Source of the DNA: Uloborus plumipes | Lineage: Eukaryota; Arthropoda; Arachnida; Araneae; Uloboridae | DNA length: 64,000 bases | Reading direction: 5' to 3' | Assembly (NCBI GenBank): GCA_038373865.1 | Contig: JAXGGA010002281.1 | Location: forward strand, 1 to 64,000 | In this document: positions 37,911-50,849 of the stretch, piece by piece | How positions within the stretch are numbered: position 1 is the stretch's first letter | Layout of the letters: each line of letters begins with the position of its first letter | The notes under the pieces: generated by a model | Told to the model about the DNA's origin: nothing | What the model saw: only the letters and a program-made list of their open reading frames with translations | The model's database searches: none | Program-made: the position numbers and the translations under genes

Positions 37911-38001
37911 ACCAAGCGCAGTCATGGCGGAGGGCCACGGCTACTTGGAACGTTGAAAAGCGGGCCATGTGCCAAAAAGGTTTTGAACCCTTGTCATAGA
38001 C

Positions 38002-41000
38002 TAACTCTTGAAGCTACCCAGTATTTAAAGCAATTAAATCAGTGTAACAATACCTGTCCACATTTTACGATTTAAAAGCAAGCTTTTTATCATAAAAATA
38101 AAACCTTTCTACCCAACTGCTTAATAAAACAAAGGGTAAATAGATGAAATTTTTTAAATTTTAGATCTGGAATACTTATTTTACCTAGTATAAAAAAAGT
38201 ACTGCTTAGTATAAATTTCTTCTTATAATCTACATGAACTTTTATCTTTGTTTTAACCTTTTATTTTTAAAAGGAATCCAAACTAATTTGAAATAAGTAA
38301 TGCTGACTGTAACAGAATAACAAAAGAGAAAAAGAAACATTCTTTTAAATTCAGAACAGCAAATTGCAATAACGTTCATAAACAAATTTCTCTAAAGTGA
38401 ACAAATCAATATCTATGTTAAGTCATGATTCAACATCAATGCCACCCCATGGGGGTTCTGATCCCTCTGTTCATTTTAAGTAATCAAAGGCGAAATAAAA
38501 CTGCGTTTTAAAAAATATATTAGTCAACACTTCAAAAATTTTCAATGTTTGTCGTGGATGAAAAAAGACAATTTCAACACAGATGCTGTAAATACAGCAG
38601 AAAGGGAGAAAATTCAATAATTGAAGATCGAAAATTAACATGGAAAAAAAAAATAGAGATTCAAAGAGACCAGTACAAAAAAGGGATCAACTCTCCGCTT
38701 AGGATATCCCTTTGCAACAGGTTACTTTTTTCCATAAAATTTGCTATCCCCATTAATTTATCCCAACACCAACCTGCTAGAAAACAAGATTAATAATTTC
38801 ATAATCCTGCTCCACAAAAACAGAGAAATCCCTTATGCTCTAGTACTACAATAGGTCGATTTTTAATTTTATTTTTTTGATAGAATATACCTGAACATCA
38901 TCGCAGAAGACATTAGGCCAGTCATTGTGGGGAGGGGGGGAGGGAGACCACTCACGAGCGCCAAGGGTAGGGCTCCCCCTGACTTTGCGAAATCAACATA
39001 TTTTAATAAAACTGGGTGCGGTTTTTGCTGTTTTTCGATGAAATTACATTGTTTTTGCACTTTGCCCCCATTGGAAAAACTTGAAATGATGGGCCTGCCT
39101 GCAAGCCAAGTCGTTTTTTTTTAAATATTTTTTTTTAAGTTCAAGTGACAAAAACATCATTTCGCTGATGGATTTTTCGTTCTTCAACCTGGAGAAAGAA
39201 GTTTTACGTATCGGCTCCCGCGGAAACAGGTTTTCTGCACTTTCACGCCATTCCCCAGGGTTGCTGTAGTTGGTAACAGTTGCTAAGTAACGCCTTTCAA
39301 AAAATTTGAGTATGGTTTTTCAGCAAAAAGTTTGTAACAATCTTCGCTGACATCAGTAGCAGGTTATTGGATTGCCTTTTGACAAATCCTATCTCCATAG
39401 TGAATTAATAGACTTAAATTGATAACGAAAGAGAAAAAAACTCCGCGCAATGAATAGATAGTAAAGCTGCAACACAATTTTTGTGGGGGAAAGCTGAAAA
39501 GAAAGCCATCTGACATCCCTTGTTTTTGTTTCTCAAAGTCTGCTTTTTGGTGTGTGGGTTTTTAAAAATTCATCAAAAATCAATCATGGTTTTAAAATTC
39601 AGCAAGGGCGAATTTTTGTATTTTGTAAGTCTCTTAACAATATTTGATAGTCAAAGTAAGAATATTTAAAAGCTTGAAACTTGCTTATAAACAATAAATA
39701 AACTTTGCTTACAGTAAGAGTAATTTAATTAGATTACTTTTAAGCAATATTTAATATTTCATATGGCATTAACTGTCAGGAATTAAAATACTGCAAAATT
39801 AAAATTTCAAGGTTTTTTTCCTTTGTAGTAATCACCCATTTAATAATTTGACACATAAATTCTTACTCCTTTTTTGCTTTAGCCCTCTGGATGCTTATCC
39901 AGCGATTTCCACGGGCAAGGAAGAAGTAACAAAATTTGCTCATCTGGCGATTGATTTTCAGGTGCACAAACCAAATCTAAAACCTTACTCTGCAATTCCA
40001 TCGTTTAAATGTCAGCAATGAATTTTCTGAAGCATTTGCACAGATCGCTCAGCCATTTTACAAGCCTGATACCTCCTACTTTAGTAAAGAAAGGATTTCA
40101 TTGAAAGTGTGGTTTTTATTGCTCAAAAATTGGAAAAAAAAAGTTTTGTTGTTCGAATTGCGTGTAAAGAACACGAAGGTAGAACTTTTCTTGTACCTTG
40201 TTGCAATATTTATCATATTAAGGATAGTTTCTAACATAATATGTGTAAATTTAGTACATAAGTTTTATATTGGTTTTTCATACATAAAAAAATATGCATA
40301 TGTTTAAAGATTTCTTTAAGAAAATTGAGCAGTCTGAGGGTTAATTGTCACTTAGCTGCTGCTTTTTCAATGTTTTCGTGTTTGCATTTTTTACTGCATG
40401 TATCTAGTTATCCACTTAATGATACATTGTTGTTCTTTTCTTTTGGTGAAACTTCCATTGCTGAAGAGCTGTCTCATGCAGCTTTTTCTTTCATTTTTGC
40501 TTTGTAATTGATTTTTGTTGCATGTTTTTATTTTCTTGATGATACTGTAACTGTTTTTGTTTTGATGTTTAATTTGTAACTGAATATGCAGTTAGTCTAA
40601 ATAAGCAGTAGTACACCAAATTCCAACAGAATATTCTAATCACATTCTAATTAAATATCCCATGTAAATCTTCAAAGCAAAGAAAAACATTTTTAAATAG
40701 ACAAACTGCATCTAAGTTAAAAAATGTAGCAAGATAAAGCAAAAAATAAATAACTGAATTTAAAAAATAGATAAACAGTAAAAATAAAATAAATAAAAAT
40801 AAATCAAATGCAAAAAAGTGGGGCAAGGGGAGTGGTTGATATCGCTTTTAAAAAGGCTTAATTCTACAGCTTATTAAATATCTTATGCCTATTTTTAATT
40901 TTATTTTTTTATCAATACATGTATTTGACAGCATCATTGAAGGCTAGATAATTTAAAAACAATATAAGTTGCGGAAGAGAAAATCAATGAAGACAAGTTT

Positions 41001-41360
41001 TATGAGACAAAAGCTAATCCAATTAAATTCCCTTTCCTTTTTTTAAACAGAATACTGATAGGATCATAAAAAAAGCAATATGCAATATTAATGAAAAGTC
41101 ACACGCAACGGTATTTCAATATTTAATATGAGAAAATTTGACTTGTAAACTAGAACGGAGAGCTTGCAACCACAAACGGATTTTAAGCTGAACTGTTAAA
41201 ATCGATAATTGCCATTTCAGGTATGCAACAAAAATATAAACTGCACAAGAATACAAATCAACATAAATGCACACAAAAAACTCAAATAAAAATGATCGGG
41301 TTGAACTTATCAGTGAAATAACTGCAAAGAATGTTCATTTAAAAGGCATTTTTTTCTTAC
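38002..41360. other. AT-rich stretch, no recognised gene
   Basis: Probably part of the first intron of the GTPase gene. A GC-richer patch at about 38925-39115 (GGGGAGGGGGGAGGGAG, GGGCTCCCCCTGACTTTGCG) looks like an interspersed repeat fragment. A short minus-strand ATG stretch ending at a GTAAGG donor (39989) is noted under the candidate 5' exon. Nothing else supports coding. Confidence 0.4.
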
Positions 41361-41644
41361 CTGTCAACAAGATTAGCGCCGCCCGCACCAACGGCGAAAC
41401 ATGAATTCGAGGAAAATTTCATTCCAAATCCAATAAGATTACGGGGAATGCAGGAATAGAGAAAGAACAGCAGAAACAATGCTTCGACTTCCTTGATCTT
41501 CCATGCAAAAACCCAGATGATAAAAAAAATACCGTTTGAACGATTTAACGTCGCTACGGCGGAACCAAAACAAGATCGATGCAGGGCAGTCGTTTGAGGC
41601 GACCTGGCTGCCATGCCAGCCAAGCTAAAATAACAACACACCAC
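41361..41644 (-). other. Candidate 5' exon (probably untranslated) of the GTPase gene
   Basis: A 95-codon minus-strand ORF ends exactly at a strong splice donor (GACAG followed by GTAAGA, boundary at 41361) inside a GC-rich patch typical of a promoter or first exon. If it joins directly to the acceptor at 31709, its open frame does not match: it leaves two bases, whereas the P-loop exon needs one. The frame that would match has an upstream stop and no ATG. So either this is untranslated leader joined to an unseen coding exon, or it belongs to another transcript. One speculative bridge is a short ATG-containing exon ending at 39989 before GTAAGG, whose phase would fit. Confidence 0.35.
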
Positions 41645-42020
41645 GGCCAGGTATGAGAGATGCGATAGGACCTGGGGCCAAATCTGAGACAGGTGACCCT
41701 TTTTATACGCTCAAACGGGCTCGGAAATAACGGAGATGACCCAGAAGAAAAACCAGCCTTTTTCCCGCGAAAAACCCTTCGGAGAAGAGAGGCATTCCAT
41801 GTGTTTTAGCGGAAGATACGCTGCCAACTAACCGCTCACAAAGGCAATTTTCGTTGCTGTGGGTACGGCTGCCATATGAATGCAGAAATGTATGGCTGCG
41901 TGTGGTCATGTGAACCGGATGGTGGCGGGGGTTAGCGGAGGTTGCTTTCTTCCGGTGCCTGTATTTTGCACTTCCCTGATAAGGCACAGGAAGGTAGCTT
42001 TATCGATGCCTCGCACATGC
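41361..42020. promoter_or_regulatory. GC-rich patch, candidate promoter/first-exon region
   Basis: This stretch is clearly richer in G, C and CpG than the AT-rich surroundings and contains the strong minus-strand donor at 41361. It lies upstream (minus sense) of the GTPase exons. No TATA box or initiator can be assigned confidently. Interpretation as a promoter is inference. Confidence 0.35.
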
Positions 42021-43310
42021 ACACTGGCACCCGAAAATCAAAAAGGAAACAAAAGAAAAGAGAAGGAATAAAATACCCGGAGGAGGAAAAAGAAATTTCC
42101 AAGAATTAAGAGTTGATCCCAGGAATAACAAAGAGCTCACGATAAATGTTGAACTGAAGAGGAAGGATATTGACTGTTTCTGTCACGTTTTTTTCGTTCT
42201 TTTTCCTCAGCAATACCGAATCATTTGAGTTAAATTCACAATCGACAGATATTTTTTTTCTTGTGAACAATAAACTCAAAATAAATTTTTAAAACTGCGA
42301 CATTTGTTGGATAAAAGTAAAATTAAATGCAAAGAGGAATTCAATTTATTCTAATCTAAATTAACGCTTGCGAACATTTCGTTCTTGCACAATCAGGCAA
42401 AGATCCAGACAGAGAAGCAACGTCACAAACTTTTTTTAGGGGGAGGGGGTGTCAACTTGCCGAACCGTATTCCAAATTTTTGCCAATGTTAAAATACGGC
42501 TGTGTCATCTAACCAGCTAAAAATATATGATACATTGCCTCATCTTAGATAAAAAGTTTAAATCACCTACTTAAAAATCTATAATAATTTGTAATAAAAT
42601 AATTTAATATAAATGAATACCTTTTTTACAGCCATTATTAGAACCCCAAATTTTTATAAACTAAAAAACCCATGTTAATAGATAAAAACGACCTAAATTT
42701 TAAAAAAAGAAAAAAAAATTAATTAAAAAAAAGTTAACTCTTCACACTTTCGCAAAAATTATAATCTAAACACTATTTCGTTCTTAAATTTGCATAAAAT
42801 TTTCAACATAGGACTGTGTAGTTAAAATAAACTAATATGCAATACCGCTTAAAATATAATGCTCAGATAATAGAAAGCAAAAAATATTGGAGAAATGTCC
42901 GTTAAAAATGTCACAAGGCTAAAATAACCCAAGTAAAAAAATAATAAAATGAACGAAAAAATTTAAAAATAAAGCGCTTATGGGGGACGGAGAGAGAGGG
43001 AGTTGGGGCTTTAAACTTTCAAAACATGCTCTAAATCTATATTTGCAAATGCCCTCAAAATCAATATGACGCGTATTTTTGCTTGTTTCCATGCACATAC
43101 TTGGTGCCATGTTCAAAATAGCCTTTTAATTCTTATGAATTAAGGCTTCTCTGTTCAAATATGTAATTCATTACTATCATTTCTTTGTGGTATATTTGTC
43201 CTCAACTTATGCCATTAATAGATAACAGGGTCAAGTACATAGTATTTGTATCACAAGTAAGTTGTATGGTTTTGAAATGTAAATTAATTAGGAATTCCTT
43301 TATATTTAAA
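42021..43310. other. Intergenic AT-rich stretch, nothing recognised
   Basis: Low-complexity A- and T-rich sequence without splice-linked frames or paired terminal repeats that I could detect. Confidence 0.4.
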
Positions 43311-45102
43311 TAGCGGTACCCGCACGGCTTTGCCCGTGGTATAAAATTAAAAGTTCATTTGTAAAAAAATGATATAGCAGAAAAAATACTCTATTTTAGT
43401 TATAATTCAACTATAATTCCTTCAAAGTAGATATAAAAATTTGGTATGGACCCTACACTACTTCCTTTTACGTGTAAATTTCTTAGTAGATGCTTTAAGT
43501 GCTAAAATAGTGCTTGAAGTGAGTAAGATAACAATTCAAACATTTGCATCCCTAGTTTGCCACGAAACAATGCAAAAAAATGTTTTACAATGATTAATCT
43601 CCTAAATATCGCCGATTTTAACATCATTCAGTAGATTTTTCGCAAAATATCGCCAATAGCGCCAAATTGAACCCAAAAAAAATTTTTTTTTCGCTAAATT
43701 TATTGCCAACTTGGCGATATGTCGCCAAATTGGCGTCAAACACTTGGTGACCAAAAGCTTGGCGAGATATCGCCAAGTGGTCGCGCCAATTCATATCACT
43801 TTGGTCTGCATTGAAAGCCCTGATTACCCCATAAAAGGGGTAAATCACCCCCTTGGGGACATTCGAATGCAACCCCAAAGATAGGTGCACAAAAATAAGC
43901 CAAAAGAAAAAATAAGAAAAATTTTGTTGCTCACAGAAACCAACAGAAATCTTACCAAAGTTTAAAAGAAGAAGAAAGTTTTCTTTCCTAACTTCAAAAA
44001 CAAAATAATACATTTTCCGAAATGACATACTTTAGAAAGAACGTTGCAATATCGCAATAAGATAGAAGTAAATATACTGAAATAGAATTGAATGCCAAAT
44101 TGTAAAAAAGTCGCCAAAAAAATAATTTTTAATATTGTCTTTCATTATTTATTAAATGCAATTATTGCTGCAAATTACAGTCCAACAATAAATAATCACA
44201 TTGCAAAAGTATATTTGGAGCAATTTTTTCTTTTAAACTCAACTGATCCTAAAAATTTTAAGTATTAGTCATAGAAATTTCGTGCATTATTCTTCACAAT
44301 GATAATAAAAACAATAAACATCGACAAAGATCAACCAGCAAACGATAAATTAAAAGCTAAATTCGTTCACTCAAGCCATTTGCTGCAATTTATATTGAAA
44401 TAAATTAATAATGAAGTAAAATATGTTTTGCAGACGATAAATTTAGAATGGTATCCTGTATTTTAAGGAAAGGACTCGATTTCTCATTTGATTGACAGGT
44501 GCCATCTTATCACGGTTTTTAATATTTCATTTGACTAATTTTAATAAGGCTTGGAGTTTGGATTGTTACAAAAACAAATACATTTTTAAAATTATTAAGG
44601 GAAAAAGAACGAAATAAAAACGTAACCATGGTAACAACATGAAAAGTTGATTTCCGTTGATAAAATAATTCATTTCATCTCTATTTTCAAACAAATTTTA
44701 TTCGCGAGCAAAGCCATTTTAGAATCGTTTGGCTTGCTTTACTGAAGGTAAGCCTTGAATTTCGGGATTCTAAAAACAATTGTTACAGCTCTCCTGATGA
44801 TCGTAGAAACTTCGAAAAAACGTCATTTTGTGCAGAAAATTTCAAGCTTTCGAATGACATAAGACTTGAAAATGTGTATGGAATATTTCTTCCCTATTTT
44901 ATCGAATTTCCGCTAAGAATTCGAATAGAAAAAGAACGAAATGGAATGTTCGAAAAATCGCTTCGAGGTGCAAAACTACATGCTACAAACTAATTTTGTG
45001 CCAAGTGGCATGAAAATCGACCGAACGGTTTTGGCGCTACGCGCGTAACAGACAGACAGAAGAAGACAGAAAGACAGAAGACACTTCAGCTTTATTATTA
45101 GC
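43311..45102 (+). repeat. 1.8-kb interspersed repeat, copy A
   Basis: Begins TAGCGGTACCCGCACGGCTT and ends with CAGACAGACAGAAG-type microsatellite followed by CAGCTTTATTATTAG. Copies B and C align along the whole length with few differences. The unit carries no plausible protein: a 134-codon minus frame present in each copy shows no family motif and low-complexity composition. It is likely non-autonomous; class unknown. The right end abuts copy B directly. Confidence 0.8.
43711..43846. repeat. Hairpin cluster inside the 1.8-kb repeat
   Basis: Three short palindromes follow each other: TTGGCGATATGTCGCCAA (43711-43728), CTTGGCGAGATATCGCCAAG (43758-43777) and GATTACCCC...GGGGTAAATC (43822-43846). 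All three are also in copy B; in copy C the first word is kept with a neighbouring A-to-G change. They stand out as GC-richer than the rest of the unit. Confidence 0.7.
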
Positions 45103-46900
45103 TAGCGGTACCCGCACGGCTTTGCCCGTGGTATAAAATTAAAAGTTCATTTGTAAAAAAATGATATAGCAGAAAAAAATACTCTATTTTAGTTATAATT
45201 CAACTATAATTCCTTCAAAGTATGATATAAAAATTTGGTATGGACCCTACACTACTTCCTTTTACGTGTAAATTTCTTAGTAGATGCCTTAAGTGCTAAA
45301 ATAGTGCTTGAAGTGAGTAAGATAACAATTCAAACATTTGCATCCCTAGTTTGCCACGAAACAATGCAAAAAAATGTTTTACAATGATTAATCTCCTAAA
45401 TATCGCCGATTTTAACATCATTCAGTAGATTTTTCGCAAAATATCGCCAATAGCGCCAAATTGAACCCAAAAAAATTTTTTTTTCGCTAAATTTATTGCC
45501 AACTTGGCGATATGTCGCCAAATTGGCGTCAAACACTTGGTGACCAAAAGCTTGGCGAGATATCGCCAAGTGGTCGCGCCAATTCATATCACTTTGGTCT
45601 GCATTGAAAGCCCTGATTACCCCATAAAAGGGGTAAATCACCCCCTTGGGGACATTCGAATGCAACCCCAAAGATAGGTGCACAAAAATAAGCCAAAAGA
45701 AAAAATAAGAAAAATTTTGTTGCTCACAGAAACCAACAGAAATCTTACCAAAGTTTAAAAGAAGAAGAAAGTTTTCTTTCCTAACTTCAAAAACAAAATA
45801 ATACATTTTCCGAAATGACATACTTTAGAAAGAACGTTGCAATATCGCAATAAGATAGAAGTAAATATACTGAAATAGAATTGAATGCCAAATTGTAAAA
45901 AAGTCGCCAAAAAAATAATTTTTAATATTGTCTTTCATTATTTATTAAATGCAATTATTGCTGCAAATTACAGTCCAACAATAAATAATCACATTGCAAA
46001 AGTATATTTGGAGCAATTTTTTCTTTTAAACTCAACTGATCCTAAAAATTTTAAGTATTAGTCATAGAAATTTCGTGCATTATTCTTCACAATGATAATA
46101 AAAACAATAAACATCGACAAAGATCAACCAGCAAACGATAAATTAAAAGCTAAATTCGTTCACTCAAGCCATTTGCTGCAATTTATATTGAAATAAATTA
46201 ATAATGAAGTAAAATATGTTTTGCAGACGATAAATTTAGAATGGTATCCTGTATTTTAAGGAAAGGACTCGATTTCTCATTTGATTGACAGGTGCCATCT
46301 TATCACGGTTTTTAATATTTCATTTGACTAATTTTAATAAGGCTTGGAGTTTGGATTGTTACAAAAACAAATACATTTTTAAAATTATTAAGGGAAAAAG
46401 AACGAAATAAAAACGTAACCATGGTAACAACATGAAAAGTTGATTTCCGTTGATAAAATAATTCATTTCATCTCTATTTTCAAACAAATTTTATTCGCGA
46501 GCAAAGCCATTTTAGAATCGTTTGGCTTGCTTTACTGAAGGTAAGCCTTGAATTTCGGGATTCTAAAAACAATTGTTACAGCTCTCCTGATGATCGTAGA
46601 AACTTCGAAAAAACGTCATTTTGTGCAGAAAATTTCAAGCTTTCGAATGACATAAGACTTGAAAATGTGTATGGAATATTTCTTCCCTATTTTATCGAAT
46701 TTCCTCTAAGAATTCGAATAGAAAAAGAACGAAATGGAATGTTCGAAAAATCGCTTCGAGGTGCAAAACTACATGCTACAAACTAATTTTGTGCCAAGTG
46801 GCATGAAAATCGACCGAACGGTTTTGGCGCTACGCGCGTGACAGACAGACAGAAAGAAAGAAAGAAGGACAGACAGAACCACCTTCAGCTTTATTATTAG
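45103..46900 (+). repeat. 1.8-kb interspersed repeat, copy B (in tandem with A)
   Basis: Same head and tail as copy A, in the same orientation. The junction reads TTTATTATTAG, then C, then TAGCGGTACC, so the two units are head to tail with essentially no spacer. The tail has a (GAAA)n/GACAGACA run and continues into a TAGAGAAGAGATAGAG flank resembling that of copy C. Confidence 0.8.
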
Positions 46901-49047
46901 TAGAGAAGAGATAGAGAATATCGATGTAAAAGATAATTAATCATTATTATTATTTCTTATTTCACTTATCGATGGACAGGATCAAATGAATAGAATGTTT
47001 GAGGTTTCCCGAATGATTTTTTTTTTTTTTTTGAGAAATCATGATTGCTTATTGGCGCGCGGGTGATCCTCCAGGATGGTGGCGGGGGCGGACTGATTTC
47101 CGTGCCCCCCAGAATCGAATTTGTTTTGACACTTTCGACTACATACAATCCTCTTAGAACAAAAGTAGCACCCAGCATCAATTTGAATTTTGTCATGTTG
47201 AATGCAAATTATATTTTTTTGTAAATTATGACGGCGATAGGAGGCATTTGTAGAAACAGAGAAACCTAATAGGGTCCTATCGCAATTCGCGATTGTGAAA
47301 AACATAATTTGAATTGAATGTGTCAAAATTCAAGTTAATGCTAGATGTGTAAGAGTGCTAGATGTGTGCTGGATTGTTTTCTTAAATTTTAATTCATTTG
47401 TTTTCACTTATTATTATCCTCATTTATTAATTCCAATCGGAACTACTGGCGTATTTTTTTTTATTTCATGCAGATGAGGATAGGTGTAGCCATTTATGAG
47501 TCATTAGTAAACTAAAAAATAAATAAATAAATAAATGAACTGATAAATTTAAAAAAACTATCCAGGTAAGAAAAATAACTCGCCAACGGCCAGTAAATCA
47601 TTCAATTCTCCACCAATGGGCTGCTTATATTAGGAGCTTATTTTATCGCAAAATACCCAACTGAAGTTTCGTTATCGGTTCATAGTTGTAACAGATAATT
47701 TAAAATCAATTTCCAAAAAAAAAGATAACTCTTATTACATTATTCTGGATTCAGAGCAGTTAATTGCAAACACAATACCGTATGTACTTAACGGAAAGAA
47801 AGATAATCAGAACTCGCTCTTTCACACTAACAGAAAAAACTTAGTATTCGCGATTTTTCTTTTTTTTTTTTCTTACACTCTGTCTCTCTCCTAAAAAAAC
47901 TTTGCTTCGCAAGCCTTTACTTACATTCTGTGAAAGTAACTGATTATTTCTAATTATTTTGTTTATTTATGCCCCGTTTTTGCACTTTCCTTAAAAATGA
48001 GGTCGTGAAAATTACTCCAACTCTAGGTTGATTAATTAGTCGGATTAGAAATGCTACATAATATTGCATAATTTCTTTTGGTTCACATTGATATTAGACA
48101 AATGACAGTAGGATATAATTATTACTTATGAATGCTGATGCAAAAACGAAAACTATACACGTTTTTAATTTTAAATAACTTTGAAACCCAAAAATTGCAA
48201 AATACACGTGGTTTGAGGTTGAAAGAACAAAATCACCCCCCCCCCCAAAAAAAAAAAATAATAGAGTGATCGAACCAATTTATAACAATAGATTATTGCT
48301 TAATAAAAGGCGCCAGCGCCGCAGCAACGTTTGAAATAAGTATCACTGGGGCTGTAATTGAAAATTTAATAGAACCCACAACTATGAGACAAGAGCTCAT
48401 TTGACAATGCATTCACAGTTGGAGGTGTTTGACACAATAGTAGACTTGTGGGTCATTGAACATGAGACATTTTTTTCGCATCCCATTTTGATTGTTGGAT
48501 TTGCAATTTGTCTCGAGACATTAACATACAGCTCTTGAAAGAAAATAAACTTCAGCATAGCTAAAAGAGGGTTCAGATAAACATTTAGTTAAATCCAATG
48601 TCAAGAGTGCTGTGCAATTTTGAAACTTCTGGTACATAATGAGCTTGTTCCATTCTAGAATAAAGGTTTCAAGCAATATGTAAGATTCTGGTGCTAGCAT
48701 GAGATTTGCCTCTATATCGAGACTATAAAGTGAGTAAAGAATAATCTGGTTTCTGAACATTTTAAAGCAACTTAAAAGTTCCGTTCTTCTCAAAATTCTA
48801 CAAGACTCCGATTTCAATTTAAGAAGAGGATTAACTCATTACATGCACTACAGTTAGTTGCATTTTGCTCTTTCCCTTGTTCTTTTTTAAAACCTGGAGC
48901 AATTCAGCATTGTTTTGTAAATCCATTAAAATATTTTCTAAAAATCAGCTAAATTTATTATATTTTTTGCGAAAAGATTTGCAAATAAAACTCGTTTACA
49001 ACATAAAATGGAGATAACTGCATAACACGCGCAACTTTATAAGAGAC
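46901..49047. other. Spacer between repeat copies B and C
   Basis: AT-rich with several homopolymer runs (T at 47019-47032, C/A at 48236-48258). A GC-richer patch at 47053-47110 (GCGCGCGGGTGATCC, GGTGGCGGGGGCGG) has no recognisable coding sense. Confidence 0.4.
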
Positions 49048-50849
49048 TAGCGGTACCCGCACGGCTTTGCCCGTGGTATAAAATTAAAAGTTCATTTGTA
49101 AAAAAATGATATAGCAGAAAAAAATACTCTATTTTAGTTATAATTCAACTATAATTAATTCAAAGTATGATATAAAAATTTGGTATGGACCCTACACTAC
49201 TTCCTTTTACGTGTAAATTTCTTAGTAGATGCCTTAAGTGCTAAAATAGTGCTTGAAGTGAGTAAGATAACAATTCAAACATTTGCATCAGTAGTTTGCC
49301 ACGAAACAATGCAAAAAAATGTTTTACAATGATTAATCTCCTAAATATCGCCGATTTTAACATCATTCAGTAGATTTTTCGCAAAATATCGCCAATAGCG
49401 CCAAATTGAACCCAAAAAAAAATTTTTTTTCGCTAAATTTATTGCCAACTTGGCGATATGTCGCCAAGTTGGCGTCAAACACTTGGTGACCAAAAGCTTG
49501 GCGAGATATCGCCAAGTGGTCGCGCCAATTCATATCACTTTGGTCTGCATTGAAAGCCCTGATTACCCCATAAAAGGGGTAAATCACCCCCTTGGGGACA
49601 TTCGAATGCAACCCCAAAGATAGGTGCACAAAAATAAGCCAAAAGAAAAAATAAGAAAAATTTTGTTGCTCACAGAAACCAACAGAAATCTTACCAAAGT
49701 TTAAAAGAAGAAGAAAGTTTTCTTTCCTAACTTCAAAAACAAAATAATACATTTTCCGAAATGACATACTTTAGAAAGAACGTTGCAATATCGCAATAAG
49801 ATAGAAGTAAATATACTGAAATAGAATTGAATGCCAAATTGTAAAAAAGTCGCCAAAAAATAATTTTTAATATTGTCTTTCATTATTTATTAAATGCAAT
49901 TATTGCTGCAAATTACAGTCCAACAATAAATAATCACATTGCAAAAGTATATTTGGAGCAATTTTTTCTTTTAAACTCAACTGATCCTAAAAATTTTAAG
50001 TATTAGTCATAGAAATTTCGTGCATTATTCTTCACAATGATAATAAAAACAATAAACATCGACAAAGATCAACCAGCAAACGATAAATTAAAAGCTAAAT
50101 TCGTTCACTCAAGCCATTTGCTGCAATTTATATTGAAATAAATTAATAATGAAGTAAAATATGTTTTGCAGACGATAAATTTAGAATGGTATCCTGTATT
50201 TTAAGGAAAGGACTCGATTTCTCATTTGATTGACAGGTGCCATCTCATCACGGTTTTTAATATTTCATTTGACTAATTTTAATAAGGCTTGGAGTTTGGA
50301 TTGTTACAAAAACAAATACATTTTTAAAATTATTAAGGGAAAAAGAACGAAATAAAAATGTAACCATGGTAACAACATGAAAAGTTGATTTCCGTTGATA
50401 AAATAATTCATTTCATCTCTATTTTCAAACAAATTTTATTCGCGAGCAAAGCCATTTTAGAATCGTTTGGCTTGCTTTACTGAAGGTAAGCCTTGAATTT
50501 CGGGATTCTAAAAACAATTGTTACAGCTCTCCTGATGATCGTAGAAACTTCGAAAAAACGTCATTTTGTGCAGAAAATTTCAAGCTTTCGAATGACATAA
50601 GACTTGAAAATGTGTATGGAATATTTCTTCCCTATTTTATCGAATTTCCTCTAAGAATTCGAATAGAAAAAGAACGAAATGGAATGTTCGAAAAATCGCT
50701 TCGAGGTGCAAAACTACATGCTACAAACTAATTTTGTGCCAAGTAGCATGAAAATCGACCGAACGGTTTTGGCGCTACGCGCGTAACAGACAGACAGAAA
50801 GAAAGAAAGAAAGAAGGACAGACAGAACCACCTTCAGCTTTATTATTAG
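49048..50849 (+). repeat. 1.8-kb interspersed repeat, copy C
   Basis: Full-length copy about 2.1 kb from copy B, same orientation, starting in an AGAGACTAGCGGTACC context. The downstream TAGAGAAGATAGAGAAA nearly matches the flank of copy B, so the true 3' end of the family may include this word or both inserted in similar targets. Confidence 0.8.

Larger units (their letters stand above)
35032..37993 (+). mobile_element. hAT transposon relic carrying nested insertions (2962 bp)
   Basis: The left end TAGGGCTTCTTAACC and the right end GGTTTTGAACCCTTG are an imperfect inverted pair. The flanking 8-mers TCCTAGAC (35024-35031) and TCATAGAC (37994-38001) differ at one position, consistent with an old 8-bp duplication. 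It holds the C-terminal part of a hAT transposase, a 174-bp Tigger-like MITE and a 1285-bp TA-flanked element, which account for about half its length. Confidence 0.7.

Noticed and set aside
40325..40507. 60-codon ORF with a hydrophobic start
   Set aside because: T-rich sequence gives hydrophobic codons by composition; no splice context or motif.
41361..41644. 95-codon ORF as the coding N-terminus of the GTPase
   Set aside because: Its frame does not join to the P-loop exon at the only good donor/acceptor pair; it is kept only as a candidate untranslated exon.
43624..44028. 134-codon minus-strand ORF repeated in all three 1.8-kb copies
   Set aside because: It is shared because the repeat is shared. 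It spans hairpins and A/T runs, has no family motif, and its end differs between copies through single-base changes in an A/T tract.
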